DNA of 64,000 nucleotides from Linanthus parryae. Taxonomy: Eukaryota; Streptophyta; Magnoliopsida; Ericales; Polemoniaceae. The translations under genes were made by a program, and so were the position numbers. Of this stretch, positions 35,680 through 47,690 are shown in pieces; the stretch's first letter is position 1; every line of letters starts with the position of its first letter. The stretch is taken from positions 111,519,057 through 111,583,056 of the forward strand of contig JALGPY010000001.1 in assembly GCA_023055425.1 (NCBI GenBank). Reading direction: 5' to 3'. The notes below the pieces were generated by a model. The model saw only the letters and a program-made list of their open reading frames with translations. It ran no database searches and was not told where the DNA came from.

Positions 35680-37249
35680 TGTAGGGTTTTGATTCATGGA
35701 TGCGCAACGGAAGCATAAACAATCATAAAACCATGCAAAACCCTCCAAGGATCACAAGTCGAGAGACATGACGATGGTAAGGGTAAGAAATCATAAACAC
35801 ACCTTAGGGTTCTCCTTTGATGACTTCAAACGCGAATAGTGTCACGTCTCTACGGTTGATCCACGCCTAGAGGTGAGATCTAGATCTTCCAATCCTTGGT
35901 GCTAGCCCGGAAAGAGGAAGAGGAAGAAGAAATCGCCAACAATGGAGTGCCAAAGGTGGGGCGGCTTCCCCTTGTAGCCGACGGGTAGGGGCGGTCCCAT
36001 AAAGGGGATTCGGCCCTCTTTTTGGGACTTGCTCTCTCCTTTCTTTGTTCTCTCCTTTCTTCTATAAAATAGATGTGTTGGTGTGTGTAGAGAGAAAATT
36101 AAGCTAGGAGTGTTCTTTATATAGCCCAACAACTCCTTGTCCTACTACATAAAGAACCCCTCACCTAATCCTACTCAAGTTCGGATTAGTCCCTTTTTGC
36201 AAAAAGAGTCCTTATCATGTCAATACATGGATTAGTTCTATTTTGCAAACTAATCCTAATCATGTCTCTACATGAATTAGGCCACCTTGGCATATCCTAA
36301 TCATGTCTATACATGGATTAGTCCAACTTGCATATTAGTCCTACTAAGTTAGCAAGTTGTTGCGATTTGATCCTTTTAATTAATTAATCATATTAATTAA
36401 TTATTTCCCATGTCTAGTTCACCCCTATATGGCGTGTGACCCCATAGGTTCTATTTAGTTGGTAGTAACTATTTACTAATATGGAGCGGCCTCTAGCAAG
36501 ACATCCATTCTAGCCAACAAATAGAATAGTCATCATGACAAACCTTGTGCAAGTAATTGTCTCATCCCTTTGTCCCAATATCCGGATTGGACACGAGACA
36601 TACAAGTCACACTCGTATATCCAATCCATAGTTTCTCGATCCATGAGAATAGCCTTATTCGTGCAAATAACATCAATATCCCATATTGATTTATTTGAGT
36701 CTGGCCAGACATTTTATAAGCACTATCCCTCGAGTGGCCTAGGATATTTGCTCCCGTTATGTGGGAGGGAAAAATCCTATCTACGTCCACTACGATCTCT
36801 AAGCTTGCTTCTTATTGTATCCAGTACACACCTTTATAACTACCCAGTTACGGTGTAGCGTTTAACGCTACCAAGATCACAATAATCCACAACTAGAATA
36901 TCTAGTGACTTCAAGTCTAAGGATGACAATACCATTGCACCGCGAGAAGCGCTTGTGACTTAACATAACGTGTATGTAGCCTTCTCGGAGATGGGTCAAT
37001 CCAGTATGCCATTACTCCTAATGCATACCCATGTGTTGGATCATGATATCTCCATATCAATCCAACCCCATACTAGTCTATAGATGATTGTCCCATTAAT
37101 CATTATAATTGACTAGGGATATTTAAGAATATAACACTTATATTCTAAGGACTTCATTCATGTTAACATATCTTTATATCGATACATAATGAATCGTAAA
37201 TCCATAAATGTCACAATTAATTGATTGCCTCTAGGGCACAATTCCAACA
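35680..37249 (-). repeat. 5' LTR of the minus-strand copia element
   Basis: Partner of 29004-30573 with a handful of substitutions and balanced small indels. The PBS lies immediately to its left in top-strand coordinates. Confidence 0.9.
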
Positions 37250-37387
37250 TCAACTACCCGTGAAGATTGTGAATTGCTATCTCGGCTTAAGGTGAGATTA
37301 CATGATTAGCCTCGTGTGCCTTGATTCCTTCGTGTCAAAATATAATTTTATGTCTTGTCTCAAAATGTACTTGTGAGTTACATGCTT
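37250..37387 (+). repeat. Second LTR of the short-interior element, right fragment
   Basis: Continues the LTR broken at 29003 and matches about 26920-27055. Homology ends abruptly at CATGCTT (37387), where a SIRE-like gag sequence begins. Confidence 0.8.
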
Positions 37388-37683
37388 GTCTCAGTTCAAG
37401 AGGTTTACTGATATAGTAAACAAGTTGGAATCTTTGGGAAAGGCTTTCTCAAATGAAGATAAAGTCTGAAAGATATTAAGAAATTTGCGAAAAGCCAAGT
37501 AGGAACGTAAGACGAGTGCAATTGAGGAAGCTCAGGATTTGAGCATCTTAGAGCTAGATGATCTACAAGGCAAGTTGCTCACTCATGAGATTTCAATTAA
37601 AAAAGTAGATGGTGACATGAGTGACAACATCAAGAACCTGGCACTCAAGGCAAAGGATAATGAAAAATCATAAAGCCTTGAAG

Positions 37684-37714
<31 letters not shown>

Positions 37715-38690
37715 GGCCTTAGCCTTGATCTCCAAAGCGTTAGCCAGAATCGTGAAGAAGAAAAGGAGCTTTGGAAACAAGGACTATAATAAAGACAAAT
37801 TAAGATCCTCAATTAGCACGGATCACAAAGGTAAATCTTCTTCACGCTATATAAACCTAAAGTAATGAATTCCTATGAATGTGGAGATGCAGATCATATG
37901 GTAAGATATTTTCCACAAAAGAAGAAAAGGAGGAAATTTCCTAAAAAGGAAAATGACTGCAGAAGGAAGAAAGAAATGGTGGCTTCATGGAGTTATTCTG
38001 ATTATTCAACAGACTCAGATTATGATGATAAGCAGGATAATTTTTGCTTAATGGCTGAGCATGAAGAAGAAAAAGGCTCGGACAAGCATATCGAAGAAAT
38101 GGTAAAGAATCTTCTATCTAGTCCTTCAAATGTTTTGCCTGCAATCCTGAAAAGTATGTTTTTGAATGAGGAAAGTTATAGGAATGAGATTGATTCTTTG
38201 AAAATAAAGGTTCATGAGCACGCCAAGGAAAATTTAGATTTTATCTTTCAAAACAAGAGTCTTGAAGAAAATAAGTTGAAAATTGTTAGTGATTTCAAAG
38301 CCTTGGAAAGTAGATTCAAAACTTTGAAAGCATAAGTCAAAGAAGTTGTTGATCAAAACTCTATTTTAACGAATAAGTTTGTTGATCTACATAATCACTC
38401 AGATGATTTAGAGCAACAGAAAACTTCTTTGACTCAGAAGCTTCAAGAATCTAAGAAAATTTTATCTACCTTTGCTGGCTCAGAACACAAGATTAAGCTC
38501 ATGCTTGAAGGAAGTATGCATTCGGGTTACAAAAGTGAAATTGGTTATAATCCAAATTTTTCAAAAAAGAACCAAGTCACATTTTTTAAATCAGGAAGCA
38601 AACATTCTCCAAAATGTCATTACTGTTGAAAAGTTGGGCATACTAAGTTGACTTGCCCCTTTAGAAGGACATAACTTCATATATTGAGGA
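37388..38690 (+). pseudogene. SIRE-like gag, broken
   Basis: Starts in the gag helical domain (R-F-T-D-I-V-N-K-L-E-S-L-G-K-A-F) with stops at about 37468 and 37500. An Asp run encoded by GAT repeats at 37685-37713 follows. A knuckle-like Y-E-C-G-x4-H-x4-[F for C] (about 37875-37916) has lost its last cysteine. The longest surviving frame is 37865-38335. A second knuckle (C-H-Y-C then stop, G-H-T-K-L-T-C) lies at about 38618-38660. Confidence 0.78.
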
Positions 38691-39066
38691 ACACCTATCC
38701 TTATCAGCTTAAGGGACAAGTGAGACAGAGTTAAGTTCCAAAAGGAATCAGACCACCTAACATGGTTGCTTCTGAGTATGAATCCAAATACTACACTTCG
38801 TCTAATAGCATGTTAAGTCATAGATTGAATTTTGCAGGTTGTCACCAAAGTTTTGAACGATCAAAAATGACTATTGGACAGTGTTTGTTGTAGAAATAAA
38901 TATTTATTCATTGATCTTAAAGAGAAATCTGGAGGAACAGTCACACTTGGTGACAAAGCTAAATGTAATATTATTGGTATATGCAGTATTGTAATGATTC
39001 TGCAAGTTCAATTTCTGATATTTATTTGGTTGAAGGTTTAAAGTAAATCTGCTTAGTACATCTCAA

Positions 39067-40404
39067 TTGTGTGATAGAGGTAACAAAGTAGTTTTTGACA
39101 AGGAGAAATGTGTGGTGAAAAATGAGAAATCTGGAAATTGCATACTCACTGCTCCTAGGTCATATAATGTTTATGCTTTAAGTACTAACAAAGTTGGAGG
39201 TGAAAGTCTGAAGTGTCTCAAAGCTTTGAAGGAAGACTCAAAGCTTTGACATAGAAAGCTTGGGCATATTAGCAAGCATACAATGAACAAGCTCATCTCA
39301 AAATACATTTTAAGAGGTTTACCAACCATGAAATTCAAAAAATGATGAGATTTGCAAGCCATGTACCCAAGGTAAACAAGCAAAGAGTTCATTCAAGCCA
39401 AAGAACTTTGTAAGTACCACTAGACCCTTAGAATTGATGCATATGGACTTGTGTGGTCCTATAAGGGTTCATACACTCAAAGGTAAGAGATATATGCTTG
39501 TTGTAGTAGATGATTATTCTAGATTTACATGGGTTGTGTTCATTAAAGATAAATCTGAAGCATTGTGTGAATTCTCAAAGCTTTGTAAAATGCTTCCAAC
39601 TTTGAAAAACTTACCTGTTGCATCAATTAGAAGTGATCATGGTAGAGAATTTGATCAGCTTGATTTTGATTTATTTGTGCAAAGCATGGTATCTCACACA
39701 ACTTTTCTGCACCTAGAACTCCACTGCATAATAGAGTAGTTGAGAGGAAAAATAGGACACTTGAAGATATGTCTAGAACCATGCTACTTGAAAGTAATTT
39801 GCCAAAGTATTTGTGGGCAGAAGCTATTAACACTACCAACTATGTGCTGAATAGATGTTTGATTAGACCTATTTTGAAGAAAACTCCTTATGATCTTTTC
39901 AAAGGCAGAAAGCCAAGTGTTTCTTATTTTAAGCCTTTTGGATGTACTTGTTATGTGCATAATAATGGAAAGGATAATCTTGGCAAATTTGATGCTAGTA
40001 GTGATGAAGGTATATTTCTTGGTTATTATCAAACTAGCAAAGCATATAGAGTTTTCAATAAGAGAATTAAGATTGTAGAGGAGAGTATTCGTGTGATTTT
40101 TGATGAAAGTACTGATGATTCCTTGAGTGAAAGTTTTGCAGATCTCAACTTGAATAAGTATGAGGCAGATGATGATTATGAGAAAGAGAAAGAAGCAAAA
40201 CTAACTTGTAGGAACAGACAAAATAAACTCAGGGCCTTGAACATCTGGCTGATCCAAAATCTCACAGCGTTGAGACTGGAATTGACAGAACACAAAGTGC
40301 TCAAGCTACTGCATCAAGTTCTCAAAGTATTGAAAAGATCTATGGAGAACCAGAACCCTGGACACCAAGTAAGATGTTCAAATACTTATCAAATCATCAT
40401 GTAG
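39067..40404 (+). pseudogene. SIRE-like pre-integrase and integrase, frameshifted
   Basis: A pre-integrase block with H-R-K-L-G-H-I at about 39250 is followed by integrase from 39434: H-M-D-L-C-G-P, V-V-D-D-Y-S-R-F-T-W and S-D-H-G-R-E-F carry the first two acidic residues. The frame breaks near 39722, just before the H-N-R-V-V-E-R-K segment that holds the third, and resumes at 39769 with the C-terminal part (W-A-E-A-I-N-T-T-N-Y and F-G-C-T-C-Y). Integrase inserts element cDNA into the genome; this copy is not continuous. Confidence 0.82.
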
Positions 40405-40479
40405 ACAATATCATCTCAGAGCTAACAAATGATACTCAGACCAGAGGACAATTGAATAACTTGTGTGCTCATAGGCCTT

Positions 40480-41998
40480 TGTATCCAAGATTGAACCTAA
40501 GAATGCAAAGGAGGCATTAGAAGATGCATATTCGATCATTGCAATGCAGAATGAGCTGAATGAGTTTGAAAGGAACAAGGTTTGGAACTTGGTTCCTAGG
40601 CCAAAGAGACAATCAGTGATTGGAACCAGATGGGTGTTCGGAAAAAAACTTGATGAAAATGGTAAGGTTGAGAGAAAAAAAGCCAGGCTTGTGGCACATG
40701 GGTAAAATCAAGAAGAAGGATTTGATTATGAGGAGACATTTTCTCCTGTTTCCAGGTTAGAAGCTATCAGAATGCTTCTTTCATTTGCATCATAAACACA
40801 TAAATGTTTTTCAAATGGATGCCAAATGTGCTTTCTTAAATGGTTATTTACAAGAAGAAGTATATGTTGCTCAACCACGTGGTTTTGAAGATGACAATTT
40901 CCTGATCATGTTTACAAATTAGACAAACCTCTTTATGGCCTTAAGCAAGCTCCAAGGACTTGGTACGACAAAATCTCAAAGTTTTTTAATTGACAATGGT
41001 TTTAAGAGAGGTCTAGTAGACAAATCTTTTTATTAAGAATCATGAAAAAGATTTACTAGTAGTACAGATTTATGTTGATGATATACTATTTGGTGCTACT
41101 AATGATGCTCTTTCAAATAGTTTTCAAGTCTAATGTGCAGGAAATGTGAGATGAGCTTAATGGGAGAATTGAATTTCTTTCTTGGACTTCATGTACATCG
41201 AATGAAGAAAGGAATATTTGTGCATCAAGAAAAATATACCAAGGACTTGTTAAGCAAGTACAATATGTCTCAATCCAAGATAGAAAAGACCCATATGAGT
41301 TCATCATTATCCTTGGAAAAGGATACAAATGGTAAGAGTGTGAATCAAAAGGATTACAGAGGTATGATTGTTTCACTATTGTATATAAGTGCTAGTAGAC
41401 CATATATTATGTTCACTGCAGATCCTATGGAAAGTCATTTGATTCCTGTTAAAAGGATTTTCAGATATTTGAATGGAACCTAAGACTTGGGGATTTGGTA
41501 TCAAAGTAGAACTAATTTCATGTTGAGTGGTTATTCAGATGCAGACTTTGCAGGCTACAAAGTGAATAGAAAGAGTACTTCAGGGTGTTGCCAATTTATT
41601 GGTTCATCAATGATTAGTTGGCATTCAAAGAAGCAGAATTCAGTAGCCTTGTCAACTGTAGAAGCTGAATACATTGCAGCCGGTGCTTGTTGTTCAAAAG
41701 TACTATGTATTGCCAAAAATTAAGAGATCTTGGATATGAATTCAGAAATGTGTCTATCAACTGTGACAATGCAAGTGCCATTTCAATATCAAAGAATCTA
41801 GTGCAGCATTCCAGAACTAAGCATATTGATGTAAGACATCATTTCATAAGAGATTATGCTGAGAAAGGTGTTGTATCTTTATCTTTTATTTCAACTACTA
41901 TGCAAATAGCTGATATCTTCACTAAACCTTTGCCAGATGAGAGGTTTGCTTCCCTAAGGCTTGAATTGGCTATGTTAAAAAAGGATGCATTGGTTTAG
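40480..41998 (+). pseudogene. SIRE-like reverse transcriptase and RNase H, broken
   Basis: RT motifs include G-T-R-W-V-F, K-A-R-L-V-A-H-G followed by a stop at 40703, Y-E-E-T-F-S-P-V and the catalytic Y-V-D-D at 41071-41082. L-N-F-F-L-G-L follows at about 41170. RNase H starts near 41487 with G-Y-S-D-A-D-F-A-G, S-T-V-E-A-E-Y-I-A and D-V-R-H-H-F, and ends D-I-F-T-K-P-L-P to a TAG at 41996-41998. At least four stops or frame changes break it. Confidence 0.85.
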
Positions 41999-42441
41999 GG
42001 GGAGTATTAGTTCTTATATTTATTATGTGTAGAAATATCAAAGCCTTGAGATCATACTTTCCTAGCCTTGAAAGTATGTTTCAAAGCTTTGAAATTTTCT
42101 GGCAGCCTTGAAATTTCTCAAAGCTTTGGGCTACTGTTTCAAAGCTTTGATGAATATGATGTGTAATTTTATTCAAAAATTGGATCAAGAATTTTTTTGT
42201 AATATCTTATGGATAATTACAGAATATTTTAAATGTTCAGAGATTTGTTCAAATTATCTCTAAAATATCTCAAGAATATCCTTAAAGATTTGATCTTGCA
42301 TGCAATCCTATTTTGAGTCAAAATATTCTACCTACTTAAGCCAACTTCAGGGCTTCTTTCTCTCACTCTCAATCTCTTTTTCTCCGTCTCTATCTATCTC
42401 TTCATATTTCTCTCTAAACCCTCTGAAAACCCTAAAACCCA

Positions 42442-44258
42442 ATGGAGAGAAAATCTGAAAGAATCAAGCTGCAAGGTCAGTGTTCTTCAAATAGAATCAA
42501 GAAAAAGAAAAGAGTATCACCATTCATGGATCAGAATCTGAAACTACAGGAAGCATGCAAGAAAATTCTCCACCATTGAAGAGAATCAAGAAGGAGAAGG
42601 AAGTTCAAGAAGCTGGGTCAGAATCTGAATCTGGAATAGAGCAGTGGTGAAAGATAAGGAGCAGGGGAGTAAATATCAAGATGATAAGTCAAGCAAGAAG
42701 AAGAAAGAGGTTGCTAAAGAGAAGAAGTCAGAGGCAGAGAAGAAAGGTAATCAAACTCCAAAAGGAAAGAAGCCAGAGGAGAAGAAAGGTGATCCATCTA
42801 CAGAACAAAAGAAGAGAGCCAAGCACAGTGCTGTGAAGACTAAGAAAGTTTCTAGACATGGTAAGAAAATTCTTCCACAATCTTGGTTTATAAATCCAGA
42901 AGTTAAAGTTTTTTGGATGGATGGGTATGCCTCTTCTAAAATTGCCTATTGTAGTCTAATAAGTGTTAAGTTATTAGATAAATTGGACATAGACTACATT
43001 AGGAAGTTAAAAGATTCATCTGTTGGGAAGATGTTGCGTCCTAACTTTGATACTTATCCGAGGTTAAGTAGGTTGTTTTATTTCAATTTGGTTCAAGAAG
43101 TTGATGATAGTGATAGTTATGTGTTGACCTCTAAGGTTGCTGGAATGGACATACGGTTAGACCACAAGGTTTTCACCAAATTCTTGGGAGTACCTAAGAA
43201 GTATATGGTACATGAATATCCAAATAGGAGGGAGTGCTTGGAGTTAGCAGAATCCATGTTTTTCTTGGAGGGTACACTAACTTGACCGATACAGTTAACA
43301 CACTGTGTCTTCAACTGTGAAGCCAAAATCGTATTCTCAATTATCATGAGATGTGTGGTACCAAGAAAGCATTCTAAAGAGCTGGTGACAGACAGGGTGT
43401 TAGTTCTGATGTACTTAATCTGTCAAGGCTTTGAAGTTGATTTGCCTACTGTAATCATGGAGCATATGATTTACTTCGGAACTAGAACTAGGAATCACTC
43501 TTTGCCTTATGCAAATCTTTTAACACTATTCTTTAAACACTTTGGGGTGCCTATGGAGGATGAGGAGAAGATTACAAGTGGTTTTGGGTTGGTTGATGAA
43601 GCATCACTTCAAAGGATTGGTGTTGTTCAAACTGGTAAGGGGAAGTGGAAATTCTATTCTGAGTTGTAGTAATACATTAAACCCAGAGCGGCGACAACAT
43701 CAAAGGCTTCTAGTAACTTGGATTTTTCTCAATTTTGAATAGAGTTAAGGTCTTACTGGTTGGTATTGAATATCTTAGGCAATGGTTGTTTGATCTATAT
43801 ACTGAATTTGGGAAGTTCAAGGGCTTGACGACTACAATGGAAGGAAAGCTAGATGTGATCATCAAAGATTTGAACTTGGAGAAGATACCATCAACTGAGA
43901 GTAGACACGCCGGTATCTATTCAGATGAAGTCATTGGGGAAGTTCTGAAGAAACAGAAGAAGAAGAAGGTTCCAATTGTCCAAGCTTCAAAAAATATGTT
44001 TGAACAGACTGATGATGAAGCTGGTAGTGAGAAAGCTGCTGAGAAAAAAGCTGCAACAGTTGAGGAGGTAATTGCTAAAGTTGTTGCTGATGTAGAGGCT
44101 GAGAAAGTAGAAGCACATGATGAGAATGAACAAGCTGAGCATGTGAAGAGCAAGTTGAGATTGGTGAAGAATCAGATGAAGAATCAGCAGAGGAAGAACA
44201 GGTGGAGCCTGGGAATACAAAGGACAAGGCCAAAGGAAAAGGAAAAGTTCAAGGATGA
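42442..44258 (+). pseudogene. Additional ORF of the SIRE-like element, basic and frameshifted
   Basis: ATG at 42442 begins a Lys/Arg/Glu/Ser-rich N-terminus (M-E-R-K-S-E-R-I-K). After frame changes it runs through a Lys-rich stretch at 42644-42850 and then a globular part (L-P-Q-S-W-F, F-T-K-F-L-G-V-P; about 42880-43285). It continues in other frames with R-K-H-S-K-E-L-V-T-D-R and N-H-S-L-P-Y-A-N (43346-43669), and ends in an acidic/basic tail at about 44258. From memory the globular part resembles the 'putative plant transposon protein' ORF carried by some plant retroelements. Function is unknown; the basic N-terminus could be a nuclear-targeting or RNA-binding region. A CT-rich 5' UTR-like stretch (42350-42440) precedes it. 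Confidence 0.62.
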
Positions 44259-44812
44259 AGTTCTATTTGGGCCGTTTTTTATCGTGATGTTACAAACGAT
44301 CACTAGGCCACATTTGAATCGGGATGTTATTGGGACACATATATAACATATTCAGCCTCTGACGCACTGGTTGAACCAGTGGCCTAGTTCTCTCACTGGT
44401 TCGATATTTGGGCCGTTTTTAAAATCTATTACAGTATGTTTTCGAAGAATGGCTAATATTCGGAGGTGAGGGCATTTCATTAACTTACATAGTTCTCAGA
44501 ATCTTACAGGTCACAATTTTGTAGTAAGATTCGCTTCACACATGGAATAATGTGAATCCTTATGTGAATCATAAATGGAACAAAAATTAATCTGAATCTG
44601 TTTCAGGAGACCGTTTGGTTCAGCTAGGGTCTATTGAGTCAGAAGAACTAACAAAAGAGAGTTTATATGAAAAAAAGAAAGAAATAAAATAATGCTTACT
44701 CTTATTCTGGCACTTTTTCTGCATATGTTTGATTCAAAATGACTTCTTCGTTTTTCGAAAGCAAATGCTAATTGTCTTAATTCTTATTATTTGTAGTTCT
44801 CTTGGTATCCTA

Positions 44813-45021
44813 TGTAGAGAGTGAAAAATTGTATTGACTGAATGATGAATTACAATTTACAAAGGCTAGCTATTTATACACAATTGCCTATGACATACTG
44901 TCTAGATACATTGTATGAGGTCCTAGAGATTAGGAAACAAATAACTATAGTAGGAAACAAATAATCACAATTATAGGCTAGAATAATTAGCATTGACTAA
45001 GAATCCTAATTATTCTCAACA
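44813..45021 (-). mobile_element. Solo copia LTR, TSD TCCTA
   Basis: Read on the minus strand, it starts TGTTGAGAATAATTAGG and ends CTCTCTACA, with a TATAAATAG box (top-strand CTATTTATA about 44870). TCCTA flanks both sides (44808-44812, 45022-45026). Copy 1 has the uninterrupted site near 6370. It is 209 bp, so a solo LTR or a very short TRIM LTR. Confidence 0.88.
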
Positions 45022-45345
45022 TCCTACATTCCATTGCTTACCATATCGGGAGCAGTTTTCGAGTAGCAGTTTTGTTTTTCTTGCTGGATCAAAACTTTTC
45101 AGTACCAGTACGTTGCAGTGTTCCGTTTTTGGGATACATATAATTAGTTATAGAATGACTCCTCTTTAAAAGTATATGTTTCAGTACGCGTCATAAAGAC
45201 TTGCATACTCGTAAAATTCGATGCATTTGTATGATCTCTTTTAATGTAAGAATCAACTAAATTCCACTATATATCTTGTACAAATAAGTGCACCAAATCT
45301 CACTCAGTACTAACGTAACATCTATCTATCTATAACATCAAAGTA

Positions 45346-45572
45346 TCAGTCTGTCCCGTCTCTTTGTTCCCATTTGACTTTTTTGACTCGTATCTGGGTC
45401 ATTTTGACCAGGTGATTTGGATTGCAAAATAATACGATTTTTTTGATAATTTTTTCACCATATTATAAAGCAACTTTTACTCTACAATACCATGAAAAAA
45501 TTATCAAAAATTTACATCGATTTGCTATTGTGACAAAAATAAAATTGAGAACAAAGAGACGGGACAGAGTGG
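45346..45572. mobile_element. Stowaway-like MITE, TSD TA
   Basis: The ends CTGTCCCGTCTCTTTGTTC and GAACAAAGAGACGGGACAG are perfect inverted repeats flanked by TA (45344-45345, 45573-45574). Copy 1 shows the empty site, AAAGTACTTGTTAATT, at about 6659. TA targets and CTGTCCC-type termini fit Tc1/mariner Stowaway MITEs. The interior is AT-rich. Confidence 0.88.
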
Positions 45573-45719
45573 TACTTGTTAATTTGTTGTATATGATTAC
45601 AATATAAATTGAAGCTATCTTGATTTTAGAAAATATTATAAAAAGGGACATGTGTGCCTACTCCTCATAGTTCTTGTAACGTTTTAGAATTATATATATC
45701 TCTATCTCTACTACTTAAA

Positions 45720-46619
45720 ATTTTGTAGTGTTCCTAACCAAAAGATGTTCCTAACCAAGAAGTGTTCCTAACTCTTTTGAAGTTACAAAAATACCCTTAA
45801 GTTAAAGATGATGAATTACTAAAATACCCTTACAATATAACTAACTGAAGGTCCTGAACAGATATGCCTCTTCATGTCCTTTCACACCTCTTCAGTTCAA
45901 TAAAAAAAAATCCTAACCCAAGGAGTGTCCTAACCTTATTTTGTTTCTGACACTTTGAATTGACAAAAATACCCTTGAGTAAAACATCGTGTATGTTCGT
46001 CTCCAGCCTCCTTTAAACAAATACCCAAGCACCCAGACCGATTAGGAAACGGTTCCTCCACGCAACAAACAAGAGGTAATCTTCAAATCAGCCTCTGCTG
46101 CAGCAGGGTAAATTGCGCGCATCTTCTGCATGTACTTTCTTCTCCGGTTTGTTGTTGCTTCACCGTTGGTATGGTCATATTAACCTGAAAGTTTGCCAGT
46201 GTTTTCAAAAGATCACTATTGCACGCTGCTATTGTTGCATCACCGCCATGGTGAAATCGAAAAGCCGGTGCCGCTACCACAATCAATTGATGCATCATCG
46301 CTTCCTTATCCCTCAGCAACGCATGGAAGCAGTCAAGCAGGTATGTGGGGGTATGGTTCGTTCTTTTAAGGATGTCGAGTTTAACTTTCAACCGATTTTC
46401 ATTAGAGTTAAGATATACCCGGCCGTCCCTACATCGCCAAAGGCTTTCTCTTAGGTAAGTTCACAAGTCTGGAGGGTAAGAAACTAGGGTCCGCATCTTA
46501 TCATAAGATGATACTCGTTTTTTTTTTATGAATTATCATAAGATGATACTCAGTTGGACTCTTGAACACCATGTTTTCTCTGTGATGACAAACTAACTGT
46601 AAATGTTTTATTACAATAG
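45720..46619. other. Helitron 5' subterminal region
   Basis: Starts with three tandem GTTCCTAACC-type repeats (45725-45775), with ACAAAAATACCCTTA at 45785 and again near 45963. No gene was recognised. A short open stretch with a possible donor at 46341 may be captured exon sequence but matches nothing known to me. Confidence 0.45.
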
Positions 46620-47687
46620 GGCCTCGTTTGGGTAGAGGATATGGTATGTAGGGATAAGGCGTATGCTGAGATAGGAGCAAGGATATGAATGCTGTCTGAT
46701 AAGCCCTGATAAGATATGCTGGTTGTCCGTGTTTGGGTGCTGTCGGATATGATGCAGGATATCAAGCAGGATATGTGCCAAAATGACTGTAATACCCTCA
46801 GTGCTGTTATTTTGTATAACAGATTGTATATTTCAAATTTATGAGAAAATATGTATACAAAATGTATCAGTATTTATGTTTATATTTGAACACTCTTTTT
46901 TCTATATAATGGTCAAAAGGTATACAAAATGTATATTAATACGCGAAATAAAATTGTAATAACATGCAAACATAGCAAATATTCATGGATACAACAATGT
47001 CATAGCAAAATATAAAATATAAATTACTAGCACTTATTGGCATATTGGCATGGTGTTACAAAACCTACAATAAACAAATTAAATTATACCAACAGAATTT
47101 CAACAAACACGGTAAAATATCTTCTATTTATTTCAACCACATACTCAAATAAAGTTATGCAACCCCAAAATAATAGTTATCAAACCCATGGGGACCTCCT
47201 CCAAATAACGATATCAAAACTTTGAGCTAGTTCACATAGTTATGCAATCCCAAAATAAAGTTACCAACTTAAGGAATCATAGTAAAACCCCACAAATGCC
47301 AAACATTACCAGTCATTCTTTAGCAAGATTTTGATAAACTCAAGTTCACCTCGCTGTTCTCTCCCTCTCCCGGTCGCCGCTGTGTGAGAATGAGAGGGAA
47401 AGAGGGACGTGAAACGTGAAATAAATGATAGGGTTTGGGGATAAGTTTAGGAAATTAGATAGTTTGTGGGGGTATTTTTGCCAACCTACCAGCATCCTAA
47501 TATTCTATATTCTCTTATCCGAGCTTATACCTCCATGTTGGTGGTATAAAAGTGTTCATTAAAAGCTCCATCAGCATAAGGAAACATAACTTATCCCCTC
47601 TCTTATCTGACACCCAAACACTTGATAAAAAAATAAAATGTATAACTTATCTTATGCCCCCTCTTTATCCTCTACCCAAACGAGGCC
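46620..47687. mobile_element. Harbinger-like non-autonomous element, TSD TAG
   Basis: The terminal inverted repeats GGCCTCGTTTGGGTAGAGGA and TCCTCTACCCAAACGAGGCC are perfect over at least 19 bp. TAG flanks both sides (46617-46619, 47688-47690). A 3-bp TSD and GTTTGG termini fit PIF/Harbinger. The 1068-bp interior is AT-rich with no transposase frame. Confidence 0.85.
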
Positions 47688-47690
47688 TAG

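Larger units (their letters stand above)
29004..37249 (-). mobile_element. Complete but coding-dead copia element (Angela/Tork-like)
   Basis: Two 1570-bp LTRs at 29004-30573 and 35680-37249 are flanked by a perfect 5-bp TSD, TCAAC (28999-29003 and 37250-37254). On the minus strand the LTR begins TGTTGGAATT, a start familiar from plant copia elements. The PBS complement GGCTCTGATACCA lies just left of 35680, and the minus-strand PPT AAGTGGGAGAC abuts 30574. Minus-strand remnants of protease, integrase, RT and RNase H occur in copia order but are full of stops. The LTRs are near-identical, so the insertion is recent relative to the coding decay. Confidence 0.92.
26264..37387 (+). mobile_element. 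Short-interior Tekay-like LTR element, interrupted and truncated
   Basis: First LTR 26264-27871 (TGCAATACCC to GGTTGTTGCA), then PBS TGGTATCAGAGCAG at 27874, a 402-bp interior and a purine tract before the second LTR. The second LTR starts at 28274, is split at 29003 by a copia element, resumes at 37250 and stops at 37387 without reaching its end. The pre-LTR sequence CTTCGAGGAAGAAGCA and PBS-proximal sequence resemble the larger LARD at 12414, so the two are related. The first LTR lacks about 75 bp present at 28405-28485. No coding capacity remains. Confidence 0.82.
37388..44258 (+). mobile_element. 5'-truncated SIRE-like copia with an extra ORF
   Basis: gag, integrase, RT and RNase H lie in copia order, and the RT carries Y-V-D-D-I-L-F-G-A-T-N-D, characteristic of the SIRE lineage. 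No 5' LTR or PBS is present: the gag starts mid-domain at the 37387 junction. After the pol stop at 41998 comes GGGGGAGTATTAG (PPT-like), then about 440 bp of AT/CT-rich sequence and a further ORF to about 44258. A 3' LTR was not identified. Several stops and frameshifts make it defective. Confidence 0.82.

Noticed and set aside
41113..41376. Minus-strand 87-codon frame
   Set aside because: Antisense shadow of the SIRE-like reverse transcriptase, whose plus-strand motifs are clear.
45422..45607. Small convergent ORFs near 45422-45651
   Set aside because: They fall within the Stowaway-like MITE and its flank; AT-rich inverted arms give frames on both strands.
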